A DNA stretch of 64,000 bases from Candolleomyces eurysporus (taxonomy: Eukaryota; Basidiomycota; Agaricomycetes; Agaricales; Psathyrellaceae). The translations under genes and the position numbers were made by a program. How positions within the stretch are numbered: the first letter of the stretch is position 1; the number at the start of each line of letters is the position of its first letter. The notes below the pieces were generated by a model. That model saw nothing but the letters and a program-made list of their open reading frames with translations, was not told the origin of the DNA and made no database searches. The DNA lies in NCBI GenBank assembly GCA_027579435.1, contig JANBPK010000706.1:353462-417461 (forward strand), in the 5' to 3' direction. Positions 10,692-21,388 of the stretch are shown here, piece by piece.

Positions 10692-12452
10692 ATGCCGCGC
10701 ACTTCCGGATCCCTCGTTCGCCTCCTCAGCACCTTGCTCCTTGTCGTTCCTCTCGCGAAGGCTTGGGTCGAGCTTGATGAGAACCTGATTCCGGCTATCC
10801 CTGTCCCTCTTCCTGTCCTCACCTTGGGACCTCCAGGAGAATTTCCCCCTTACTTGCTCGACAATATCATCGGCGACATCGCGCCTGGGGCCAAGCTCGA
10901 GAAGAACGAGACCGTCGGTTCTGGACTGTATGCGTACCAAGGAGATCGGCTTGTCGCCTCAGTAGACCCAGAGACAGGCGAAGTTCAAGTCTTCCCCAAC
11001 TTGGCGGATATCGTCCCTACTTCGCAGGGCATTGATCCCGAGGAAGCGATCTATTCCCTTGATTTGGGGTCGTCGACTTTCCCAACCGATGACACCTTCG
11101 TCACTGAAGTCGTCGTTGGAGCGAGCCTGGTCGGTGCCGCTGTCGCCGATGCCGACCTCAGTACGAGGGCCACGGACTCTAGCAACGTCACTACCGTAGA
11201 ACCGGAAACGTACCTCACCCACGGCTCTTATGAACGTCGCATTGATGCCGGTGGTGTATCCTACCCTGTTTGCGGTCCAGGAAGCCAGGCCAATTTCGGT
11301 GTGGATGCAGATGGCCGTGTGCATTCCCTCTCGTACCTCTGGCGCACTGCCTCTCTCAGCGGTAGTAATATCACCGCCAGCGCACGACCAGTTGTCGCCT
11401 CTTCGATCAAGTCCCAGCTCGAGCCCATTGGTTTGGAGGCAGGATGGATCAGGGTGACCACGGTTGACGTTTGCTTCTACGATTCGGGTGCAGGGTTTAT
11501 TCAACCTGTATATCGATTCGTTGGGACCACTCACAGCAACAGCACGGCCACTGCCTCCGAACCGGTCAAGGTATCGGGCTATGTGCCAATCGGATCTGGA
11601 AGCCCCGAAGTCATTCCCTCTGCGTATGTCACCTCTACCGACGCCCCACCCACCGACGGGGCCGCACCCACCAAACGTTCCGTCTTGGATTACTTCAACG
11701 CTCGTTCCCTTCGTCCTCGCGCTCCCCTTCCAGAGATCACTGTCGGCCGCTACGTTGTCCGAAATGACGCCCGTCCCTTCCTTCAGAGTGCCATCAACAC
11801 CTGGAAGAACCTTCGTGGATCCAAGCTCGTCAACTTCGTCAACTCACAATACTACTGGGGTAACGACAACATGTACATCAGCCGCAAGGATCGTTACGTC
11901 AATAGCGTCAACGTCGCCTACACCGAAGGACACGGCAACTGGCACCTCTTCACCACCGAAGAGAACTGTTGTGATGTCGTCAGGATGGAGAATGTCCCTG
12001 ATGATGGGTACGGGCCCGCGGCCGACGGCTCCCTCGCGTACTGGATGATCCACGCTTGCGAGCCGATCCCCACTCCCCTCGACTACGAACTTGCTGGCGA
12101 TGAAACTCCTACCCAATCTGCCTTGGCGCCCTGGAGACATATCTTCCGTGGCGGCTTGCACGCGGTTTTGAGCTACCGCACGCAGATGTACATTCAGGAC
12201 ACCGTGCCTGAGAGGTCGGCCACCCTCATGGCTCAGGGAGTCCCTGTCATCAGCGCTTGGTTGAAGGCTGCGAACACGGATTCGATTTACCGACCCCGGA
12301 CCACTTACGCTAGCGGCCATTATTCGAACGATAATCCATTTGGTCGCGCGGCAGTCGTGTTCCAGTGTGGGCATGAGTCGGATAGGATTTGGCAGCTGGG
12401 CAATGCGGGGCAGGGCAGGTGCCTGCGGATGATTTGGTACAATAACGCCTAA
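10692..12452 (+). CDS. Secreted DUF6345-domain protein
   Basis: A 586-residue protein of unknown function. I place the start at 10692 because the product then opens with a classic signal peptide (SGSLVRLLSTLLLVVPLAKA). A more upstream ATG would read through a probable UTR intron. The C-terminal third (about residues 370-585) has the DUF6345 landmarks: FVNSQYYWGNDNMYISRKDR, VNVAYTEGHGNWHLFTT, CCDVVRMENVP, GSLAYWMIHACEPIPTP, LHAVLSYRTQMYI. The middle carries several N-glycosylation sequons (NVTT, NITA, NSTA), and cysteine pairs sit near the domain. The conserved EGHG and HACE motifs resemble an active-site arrangement, but no activity is known to me. Single exon and high coding quality, with no paralogue in the window. 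The product is expected outside the cell or in the secretory path. Confidence 0.85.
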   Translation: MPRTSGSLVRLLSTLLLVVPLAKAWVELDENLIPAIPVPLPVLTLGPPGEFPPYLLDNIIGDIAPGAKLEKNETVGSGLYAYQGDRLVASVDPETGEVQVFPNLADIVPTSQGIDPEEAIYSLDLGSSTFPTDDTFVTEVVVGASLVGAAVADADLSTRATDSSNVTTVEPETYLTHGSYERRIDAGGVSYPVCGPGSQANFGVDADGRVHSLSYLWRTASLSGSNITASARPVVASSIKSQLEPIGLEAGWIRVTTVDVCFYDSGAGFIQPVYRFVGTTHSNSTATASEPVKVSGYVPIGSGSPEVIPSAYVTSTDAPPTDGAAPTKRSVLDYFNARSLRPRAPLPEITVGRYVVRNDARPFLQSAINTWKNLRGSKLVNFVNSQYYWGNDNMYISRKDRYVNSVNVAYTEGHGNWHLFTTEENCCDVVRMENVPDDGYGPAADGSLAYWMIHACEPIPTPLDYELAGDETPTQSALAPWRHIFRGGLHAVLSYRTQMYIQDTVPERSATLMAQGVPVISAWLKAANTDSIYRPRTTYASGHYSNDNPFGRAAVVFQCGHESDRIWQLGNAGQGRCLRMIWYNNA

Positions 12453-15307
12453 ATTTTTCTTCGCTAATTTCTGGGATTCTTGGACTTGACAGTTACCTTT
12501 CCTTATCTTTCTACGTAGTGATAGACGAAACGGACCTTTAGCACAACGACATAACTAATGAATTAATGATGAACAGTACATATGTGTATCTACTTCCTCC
12601 CTGTTTGCTCCGGGATCAAGAAGCTTCCGACTCCAAGAGTAGGTTAGATAGCTTCAATGAAATCCGTGTTTGTAGTCTATTGATCGGCTTCACCTTGACT
12701 GGCAGTGGATTCTCCATGCAAGTACCTCCCAGGTCGAGTCAAGTAGATATGTGATCCGAGCCGCAGAAAAGATATGAGTGATTAGGTACAAGATGAATTT
12801 TGGCCGGTAAATACTAGTCAGCTGATGTCGAACGGCCCTGCCGCCTTGGGTTATATTGATTCGCCCTCATTCATTCCGCGGATAGATAGGGAGGCTATAT
12901 CCTTCGACGACCTTATGCTGCGTAGCGTTCGGAAATTGGGAAATGCAATTCCATCGGTCTTTCGTATAGACTGTCAAATTCAGTTCCGGCTTCGGTCAGT
13001 AAAGGTGTGGGGCTCCAAATGATTCTGGGATAGCAGATAAGTAACTCACTTTCGTGCTTAATAGGGATGTTGGAGAAGTAGGGTAGATTACCAGTAGAGA
13101 TAGCCTCCATATCCCGAAAGACCGGTGAGCGAAAGGCTATGCAACTTCCGCAAGTACCGCAGAAGATGCGAGTAACTGCGAGAACACGAAGTTAGGCTTC
13201 GTTTGGAGACAGTACTTCGAAAACGGCGCACCAATTCTTCCGTTGGGAACCCTCGATATATAGGTGTATTCTTTTATCGGCCCTGCGATATGGGTGTGGC
13301 TTGTCGGGACAAGTACGCTAGTGCTAAATGCACTTCCGCAAATTTGCTTGCAGTCATTGCAGTGACAAGCCCTCTATTCGAGCATCGGTCAGATACGAAA
13401 GAAAAGGTATATGTCACTGGTCATACATGGTGTTGATAGTCCTCTGCATGATCGACGCTAATCAGGGTCTCGTGGCAGAGACACTGTCCATGAATTGTGG
13501 TGGGCATTTCCGCAAGAGCGGGGGCGGTTAGATTTAGCTGAGATGTGGGGTAAGCCCTTGCTTTCAACTTTCGCTACTCCCTTCGAGGAATTTATAGCAC
13601 ATACCCAGGAGTCGGAGTTCGATAGCTTCCCAGTTCGGGTTGGTCTTTAAGTTTCAATTTCAATCCGGGGACACTCGGGCTGCTTAAGATAAGTATGAAA
13701 GAGTAGAGTTGATGATTGCCAAGCTCGGCTTCGGGCAGGGCCAGCAAGAATGGACGAAATAGTCGACTAAAATCCAAGGAATTGTGCTATAGGCCCGATG
13801 GGGGTATTTATCGCACTTTTCCTGCAAGCTGCAGATCCCTGCGACTACTAGACATAGTCGACCAAAAGTAGCATGTTGAATCTATCACGTTTCACCGTCA
13901 AGACCGGCGTGAACGTCAACATTAGCTTTAGTTTTGCAGCAACGAGGAACCTCATACATACTTCCAAGGTCTGTTGGCAGAGTCTAGAGCAGCTTGGGAT
14001 TTCGTTGGCAGAGAGCAGACGAGCAGTGGCGACTCGCCAAGTTGTATGCAGCGTTCTACATAAGTCCTGAGTTGTCTAAATTAGATTAAATCGTGGCTAT
14101 CTACACATGTTGTACTAAACGACGTCGACGTCGACTCCGTCCCCTTGACAGAGCCCGACCTCAAGCGCCGTCACAGGACTGATGTCTCAGATATCTCGAC
14201 CGGTGCCTTTAAGAAGAGCGAGAGAATCAATGATCGAGCAGGGCTATGAAAAGATGCTCACCAGAAACTTCTATAAGCTGTGAGCAACATAGCTTTCCTC
14301 TCGCAGATTGTACGCTGATAGCTTAAACCATAGTTCCTGAGGAAGTTTTGCTTGGATTTCGCGGGGTTCTCCTGGAAAAGCGGTCCGCTGTGGGATTTCA
14401 GCCAACGACCACTTCTATAACTCTTGCCAGCGCCACGGCAAGTCTTAGCAATGGCAAGATAGTACATAGCGTATTTCCCATCCTCCGAGGGCTCTCCATG
14501 CAAATTCCTGCCCGATACGTAAGATCTTCCAGAATCACTTTTGCCTGCACCAAGGTCTCAGGCATTTTTTGACTCGGGCACTTGTGAGTTTTATCGGGCG
14601 CCGCCAAGACAGTGCTTCCGGCATCTGTTGCCATCTTCTCCGATCTTTGCCTTTTTCCGCTTCCTTCCCAGAAAGGGTGAAGGTCGTCGCTGCTCTCCTC
14701 CCAACTGGGTGTTTGCTTCTGCTTTAACACCAGTGAAAAGGCCTCGGGGCTTGCCGTACAGAGCATCGGCCGCTTTACACAGGTCTACTGTTTTACGGGT
14801 TGCGCTATCTGAAAAATACGAAGCAAGTTACCTCTCTCTTGACCGAAACAAAACACGAAGCTTTGCGTGGACCTTGCTGCGCGAAAAATAGTCGGATTCC
14901 AGTAGTGACTAACCCGTGTGCTCAATGGTACACTACTGGTTTATCCCGTGCCTTCTGCAACTGCAGTATGCATATTCTACGTTATCGCCGCTTGGGCTAT
15001 ACCGTCACAGCTTCCCATCATAGTCACCCGGGGGAGGGCGCTTGGTGGCTGCTTCTTGTAAGCTGTTGCTGGCCCGTCTGCATTCCTCTTAAGCTTTATT
15101 CTTTCCCTCTGCACTGCGTTGGCTTCTCTCCATCCCGGCATGATGCTCCACAGATCCAAAAGGCCCAGTCTTATGTCCCGCCTCTGCTCACGTCAAGATA
15201 TACGTTCTCAAGCGGAACTGCCATTTCGTTCGCTTCCATCGGATCCCACTGGCACGATCCAGGTTGCGTCAACGCAATCACTCCTCCATAGCGCTCATCA
15301 CTTTCAA
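12453..15307. other. Long gene-poor stretch
   Basis: About 2.8 kb with only short, unsupported open frames on both strands. I see no domain motif, tRNA-like fold or clear terminal repeats. The last 300 bases hold the promoter and possible 5' leader of the NACHT-TPR gene. Confidence 0.4.
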
Positions 15308-18258
15308 ATGGGCGACTTGCACTATCTCGATGCACCCAACGCCACTCATGTTAGTATAATTAACTTGTCGCAATCTTACAATGGTGTGTAGTCGATGCCT
15401 TCTTTCTCAAACGACGAGACTGATATCCATGCTTTCTACGCTTTATTTTTCACCTTTTCCCAGAGGAGACAGTCCCCAACCGCTGTAATCTTCAGAATAT
15501 CCCTCCGAAGAAGTCACCGCAGGATCGAATGCGAAGGACTGCTGACAACACTGGTACGTGAATTCCTGAGAGTTTGAATAGAGAGTCCTGACACGACCCC
15601 ACGTCAGAACGAAGGAAGCTGAACACACTTCCAAAATATCCAGACATCGGCGAGAAGCTGACTAAACACTGCTTGCTTGGCAATCAGAAGCCAGACGTCG
15701 AGAAGTTATGCGAATGGGAGTCAAGTTCGACCGACCTTGTTCTGTGCGTTTATGGGCCCGACGGAGTCGGTAAATCCACTCTTGCTGGCCATCTCTCGGA
15801 TGAGCTTCGACTAGCTGGACGGTTGGCGGCTTCCATTTCCCTGGAAGCCTTCCCGACAGACATGTTAGCACCCGAGACGATGATCGAGATGTTGGCGCAT
15901 GAAATCGGGAGTATTCATCCCCAAACAATACCGAAGATCGAGGAAGCGATTGAACAGTGCCATGGCACCTCGCTAGAGACCCATCTCAAGGAGTACATCC
16001 TCGAGCCGTTGCGATCACTCAAGCGCCCGCATCCACTCGTCATTATCATCGATGCTATCGACGAATGGCGAGACCATCTTACATTCATGCCGGCACTGTC
16101 TTACCTCAACTCGGAAAGCTCTGTCGTCAAATTCATTATCACAACCTGCTTGGATCCATGCGCCTCTCACCTACCCGGTAGCGACAATATCTTGCTCCAG
16201 ACATACCCCCTTCTCCCGAAGTCGGATGAAGTGATCAAGATCTATTTTGACGAACATTTCGAAGCCGTTGCATCGGCGAATGGGCGGAGTGCAAGCAATG
16301 CGGACGTCAACAGGCTTGTCGAGCTCTCAGGTGGTCTCCCTCTCTGGACTTCAACAGTGATTTCGTTGCTTTCGCACCGTTTCAGCGATTCCCTTCCCCA
16401 CGAAATTCTCCTGAAGGTCATTTCAAGTCAGCACCAAAATGTCAGCAGCGGTGGGCTCATAGAGCTATACCGCATCGCCCTCGCCCACCTCTTCCCCTCC
16501 CCAGGTGTTCAAAGGCTTTTCCGATTGTATATCGGTGCCGCCATTGTCCTCCAAAAGCCGCTTTCTCTGTCCGACTTCTCCATTCTCACAGGATTGCCCT
16601 CCCATGCCATACGGCACATCCAATTTACGCTATCCGTACTCCAAATATGGGTCCCGCCTTCAGATTCGGAAAACAGGGTTTATCCAGCAATCATGCTGTT
16701 CCACCTGTCGTTTCTCAAATTTGTCCAGGCCGCGACGACCGAACGAGCATTTGCAACCCCCGCCTTCGATTCCCACTCGACACTGGGCTTGGCCTGTCTC
16801 AACCAAGTCGCCAGCCTGCCGCCTCCGTCGTTGCCTCAGACTTCCCCCCTTTGTGACCTCCATCATTACGCCGTGAAGTACTGGCCGGTTCATGTGTCCA
16901 ACGGAACTCCCCGGTCGAACGACCTATGGCTGCAAACAGAGCACTGCTCGATGTTGCAAAGGATCACTGCGGATAGTCAGAGACGATGGGCAACATTGTT
17001 CCTCCAGAGCCTGATGCCTGGACGGTGCGAGTTGATGATGGAGTATGTCACGGCGGCTCAGGATGGGATGATATCGTTTTTGAGGAGACTGGCCCGTTGC
17101 CTGGGAAAATGCGACGGAGAACGGTGGGGATTCGGGATAGCTTGTTTGGAGGTTGCTTTGCGAATCGATGGCGGCAATGCTAAAGTCTGGTTGGACCTGG
17201 GACGGTGTCACAATGCAAGAGGCAATAGTATAGGCAGTCTCAAGATGCACGAAGCTGCCGTCGAGGCCTTTCGGCATGCTTTGCGCCTCCGATCCGACGT
17301 GCACCCCAATCTCTCCCAATCGCATAACAAAGTCGCTTCCGGGCTATGGCACTGCTACCAGCAGCCGATTGGCAACACTAGCACATCCAATGCAGCAATG
17401 TGTTGCCAAAAAGCGCTTTCAACCCTACCAGTTCCCTGTCCAAATCGCTTCTCATTGCTCAACCACCTTGGTGTTGCCCTCCAAGCTGTCTATGAGCATA
17501 CTGGGGATATTGCCACCCTCAACGAGATCATCTCACTAAACCACGAGGTGCTCAAACTTCTGCCAGCAACCCACCAAGGGCGCGCCGCGTTGCTCAACAA
17601 TAACGCCATTGCTCTCCACGCTCTTTACGATCGCAATAGTGACGTCAAAACGTTGAACGAGGTCATTTCATTGCGCCGCGAAGTCCTTGAACTCCGCCCT
17701 GCATCCCATCCTGCTCGCGCCATGTCTCTCAGCAACCTTGCCGTTGCTCTCTGTGCTCTCCATAGGCACAATCAACAAATTGAGACCCTGATCGAGGCCA
17801 TCTCGCTGGATCGTGAAGCGCTTGCACTCCGTCCTCCCCCCCACCCATATCGTCCCCTATCCCTCATCAACCTTGCTAGTAGCCTTCATGCTCTTTATCA
17901 GCGCACGGATGACCTTGATACCCAGAACAAAGTCATTTCACTGAATCGTGAAGCGGTTGCACTCCTCTCAACTGCTCACCCTCTTCGTCCCAGCTCCCTT
18001 CACAATCTTGCCAGGTCTCTTTTATCACTGTATGAACGTAATGGAGCCCTAGGGGTACTCGATGAGGTAATTTCACTTTGTCGTGAACTGCTCATCCTCC
18101 GTCCCCCCGGACACAGATACCGGCGAATTCATGTCGAATTCCTTGTCGAGCTTCTAGAGAAACGATTCAGGGTTACCGAAGATGCACGCGACCTTGCTGA
18201 GATTGAGCATTTCAAAACAGAATATGCTGCTTTGATGGCTAAAGAAATTTCAAAATAA
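15308..18258 (+). CDS. NACHT-type STAND NTPase with C-terminal TPR array
   Basis: Fungal NOD-like-receptor-type protein, 938 residues by my model. Exons 15308-15383, 15464-15553 and 15608-18258 join in phase with canonical GT-AG borders. After about 80 residues without a known domain comes the NTPase: Walker A GPDGVGKST near residue 103, Walker B region HPLVIIIDAIDEW, and LSGGLPLWT further on. The C-terminal 350 residues hold six or so repeats of about 44 residues (TLNEVISLRREVLELRP, TLIEAISLDREALALRP), typical of TPR-type sensor domains in these proteins. STAND proteins oligomerise on ligand binding, and in fungi some trigger incompatibility cell death; this gene's role is inference. There is no recognisable HET, HeLo or lipase effector domain, though a still more upstream exon is possible. 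A relic of its tail lies at 60739-60865. Confidence 0.85.
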
Positions 18259-19003
18259 GACGAACAAGTACTAGGAGCTTTCTTACATTACATAGCTACA
18301 ATTTTAATCATGCCCTGATCATGCCTCTTACATATATATACACTCCACGAATCTATTCACTCGAGCGTAGTCTGTACGTTTACTGGTAATTGACTCCTTG
18401 ACCGGCTAGCGATAGCTGCGCCTCGGGTCTTAATGCATCGTGTTCCCTACTATTCGCATTCCCTCCGTTTCGCTTCTTACTGGGTTTGTAATCCTCTATT
18501 GAACTGGAAAGATTTGTAACAGAATGAAATCCACGTTGACACAATGGTGGCCTACTTGGGTCACGGGAAACTTATCGGCAACGAGTGTCGACTCATGCAC
18601 ATTGAAGATCGATGGGCATCATCATTCGGTATCATTGCTTAACAAGCAACAGAGATATGTGGGCGAAGAATGAATTCTCAGTAGGATTGCCTTTGGTAAT
18701 CACCTTGCAGGCTGCTTGCTTGCAGGCACCGCCCCGCGTTGCCCGGGCGCGAGTTTCAAACTGACAAGTGTCGATCACTGGGAAGCATGATCTCCTGACC
18801 TGACCAATATATTGCCTTGAGCTTTCTGGATGGCTGTCTCACGAATCCGGTGCTTTATGTCCCGGTTGTCTTGTCGTCGGATAGCTCATCACTCATCCGA
18901 GATTTCATATTCAACTGATAGCAAATGCCTCCGTGCATAAATATGCTGCACATGCTTTCAAAAATCGCATAACAATCGTTTTCTTTCCCGCCTCGCTTCA
19001 ACA
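18259..19003. other. Intergenic between NACHT-TPR and MAPEG genes
   Basis: No coding sequence recognised. It contains the 3' flank of the NACHT-TPR gene and the promoter of the MAPEG gene, including an AT-rich TATA-like site (cataaatatgc) near 18937. Confidence 0.4.
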
Positions 19004-19818
19004 ATGGCCTCGCTCTGGGACTCGCCTCTTTCTTTGTATTCTATTCCCGCAGCATGGCTTTTGGCATACATTCCACAAGTGATCAAAGTGCGTTTGCGTT
19101 CTCGTTGAAACTATTCCCATCGGCGTTTCCTCGGTGTTCAGTGGCTCTTACACTCTTATGCCTTTATTTGCAGGTAAACCTCCTCAAGCAAGTTGGTGGC
19201 TACAACAAGTGCGTTTGCAGAGACCTTGACGAGCAATGTAACTCAAACTGACAGCCTGTCCGTGTAGCCTGGAGCCACGCCAAAATATCGCAAAGCTTGG
19301 ATCAAAGCCGGGTGTCGAAGATAAATTAAAGGCCAAGATCGCTCGAGCGGAAGGAACACATAATGTACGTCTACCTTTCCGCCAAGTTCCGCAATGAAAC
19401 TTACCACTTGAGGTTGCAGAATGGGCTCGAGAGCTTCCCACTATTCGCAGTGTCTGTCCTCGTTGCGAACCACGCTGGACTCGCCCAAAGCTCAATCAAT
19501 AGAACAGCTGCGCTATAGTACGTTCGAACAGCGTCAAAACATGTCACTCTTCTGACCCGGACGTAGTTTGGCTTCACGCGTACTCTACTCCTATATTTAT
19601 ATCCAGCAAAATAGACCATGGCATGGCTCGACGAGGTGAGAAATCGTTCGCTCTGCAGACTCAACTAGCTGAGACCATATCGCACAGGACACTCGTCTGG
19701 CTTGTTGGAGTTGGTACGTGCTGAACTGCATTTTCTATGTTAGCGGGTTAGCTGACGAGCCACAGGTTCCTCCATCTCGCTTCTTATCAGAGGTGCTAAT
19801 CTTGTTCACGGAGCATGA
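19004..19818 (+). CDS. MAPEG-family membrane protein
   Basis: Membrane-associated eicosanoid/glutathione metabolism family; fungal members are small four-helix ER or plasma-membrane proteins, some with glutathione transferase activity. Seven exons fit in phase: 19004-19087, 19174-19208, 19268-19364, 19420-19517, 19567-19635, 19688-19713 and 19766-19818, giving 153 residues. Landmarks are the N-terminal helix LYSIPAAWLLAYIPQVIK, then LEPRQNIAKLGSK, the family core AKIARAEGTHNNGLESFPLF, the helix AVSVLVANHAGLA, YLASRVLYSYIYIQQ and RTLVWLVGVGSSISLLIRGA. These match the usual fungal order (RA-A--NG-E, then SR-LY-Y-Y). None of the long open frames in this region shows the gene, because the exons are 26-98 nt. 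Substrate unknown. Confidence 0.88.
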
Positions 19819-21388
19819 TTGGTGCCTGATTGGTGCGCCAGGGGCCTCTTCTACTCATTTGGAGCGATTCCATATCCCGTTTGCGTGGTTTCTGTCATAT
19901 CTACTCGCCTCTCGATCTCGCGAATTTCAATTTCTCGTCGTCTCACAACCCTTTCAATTTGAGCGATCATGAGATTTCCAGGGGACGAGAGATAACTTAC
20001 AAGGCGTCGATAGCAGGGTTACCATGGTCTGGACAAATAATACTGTATATCTGGGCGATGGACGGTCTGTCAGTGAAGAAAGTGAGCAATCTTGTTGATG
20101 TTTGTCTACCCAGGCCTTCCCGCCACTGGAGTGTAGTCGGCATTCGGGACGACAGTCGATCGATAGAACACCCCGAGCATTAGGAGGGTCGATCGCCTAG
20201 TTGCTGATTATACAAGTTAACGCCTAGGGTGAATTTCGCACTCGGAGTATGTAAAGCAGTGGAGAAGGCGTTACTTGGCTTGTCCTGGTGGTGGGTGAGA
20301 TCAGATATTCGGATGTACGGATTGCATGAAGATGGATGGAAGGTACCATGCTCCCAGGGGACTAAAGGAAAGTTGAGCTGTTGGGTGGGCCTTTCGACTT
20401 CTGCTCTGGTTCGCTCAACGTCAATTTCGAAAGAGTATACCACTGTATGAGATCCAACAAAATATTCGAGATTGGCCTTGCTGAATGAATATATAGCGTG
20501 CGTCTGCCAATCCTAGGGCTCAGGGCCCATCTAAACCCACGTTTCCCCCTGGGGGCGAATGGACAAATTAACGGGAGACCGGGGCACCGCGTAATTACGC
20601 TGAATTAAACCTCGTTTGCAAGATCGTGTGCCCTTTTGTCTGAGGCTCCGATACGGGATTCGGAAAACACTCCAGCCTGCACTGGAAAAGCATCCAAATC
20701 CTGGAAAGGGGAACCATGATCATGTTCTGCGGAATGGCCCATGACGTTCGTCGCGAGCGTGGAGCACATGTTCCCTGCAAACCGAGCTGTAGATGAGCCG
20801 CGTTAACCAACAAGATTGAAATAGTACGTACGTGAGACTAGTGTTCAAAGCATGTATACGCTGGCGATCTGGCGAATGCAGCAAAGGTTCGTCAAACACG
20901 CCACGGTTAGAAGGCTCCCCAACTAGGTCGACGCCCGAGCGAGTTCAACCAGTTCCTTTGCGTGTATTTACTCTGTACTGAGCATCGGAACCGTTGTTAG
21001 AACTTCAGCTCCGTGGTGAAGGTCGCCAACGCCAGGGATTTTTCGTGGGCGAATGACTCGGATATGACTGCACCAACGGCTGGCAGGCTAAGATTCGCGT
21101 GTAAAGGGGGCTGGAATGTGGTGTTCAGCAGAGAACGACGTTCATATCCACGTGAGACGGAGACCAACAGACTGTGGGAACCCGTGGTGATGATGATGGG
21201 TGTCGAGGACAGCGATCAAACCCCAAACGCCAACCTCGACGACGTGAGCTGGCGTTCCATTTCAATCCCACCCATTTTCTACCGACTAGCTCACGTCATG
21301 AATTGACGCCCGACCACGCCGCCCATCACGCAATCGATGCAGTGGGAAAATGAGTTATCGTCATCGCGATGCTTACTCCTGCTCTCTC
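19819..21388. other. Intergenic, nothing recognised
   Basis: Only short frames without motifs. A TATA-like atatatagcg lies near 20490, not followed by a recognisable gene. The 3' end is the 5' flank of the F-box array. Confidence 0.4.

Noticed and set aside
11844..12374. Long minus-strand open frame opposite the DUF6345 gene
   Set aside because: Shadow of a strongly coding plus-strand gene; no motifs or splice signals of its own.
12453..15307. CRISPR-like or centromeric repeats in the gene-poor stretch
   Set aside because: No regular repeat-spacer pattern or tandem satellite is visible; only scattered short words recur.
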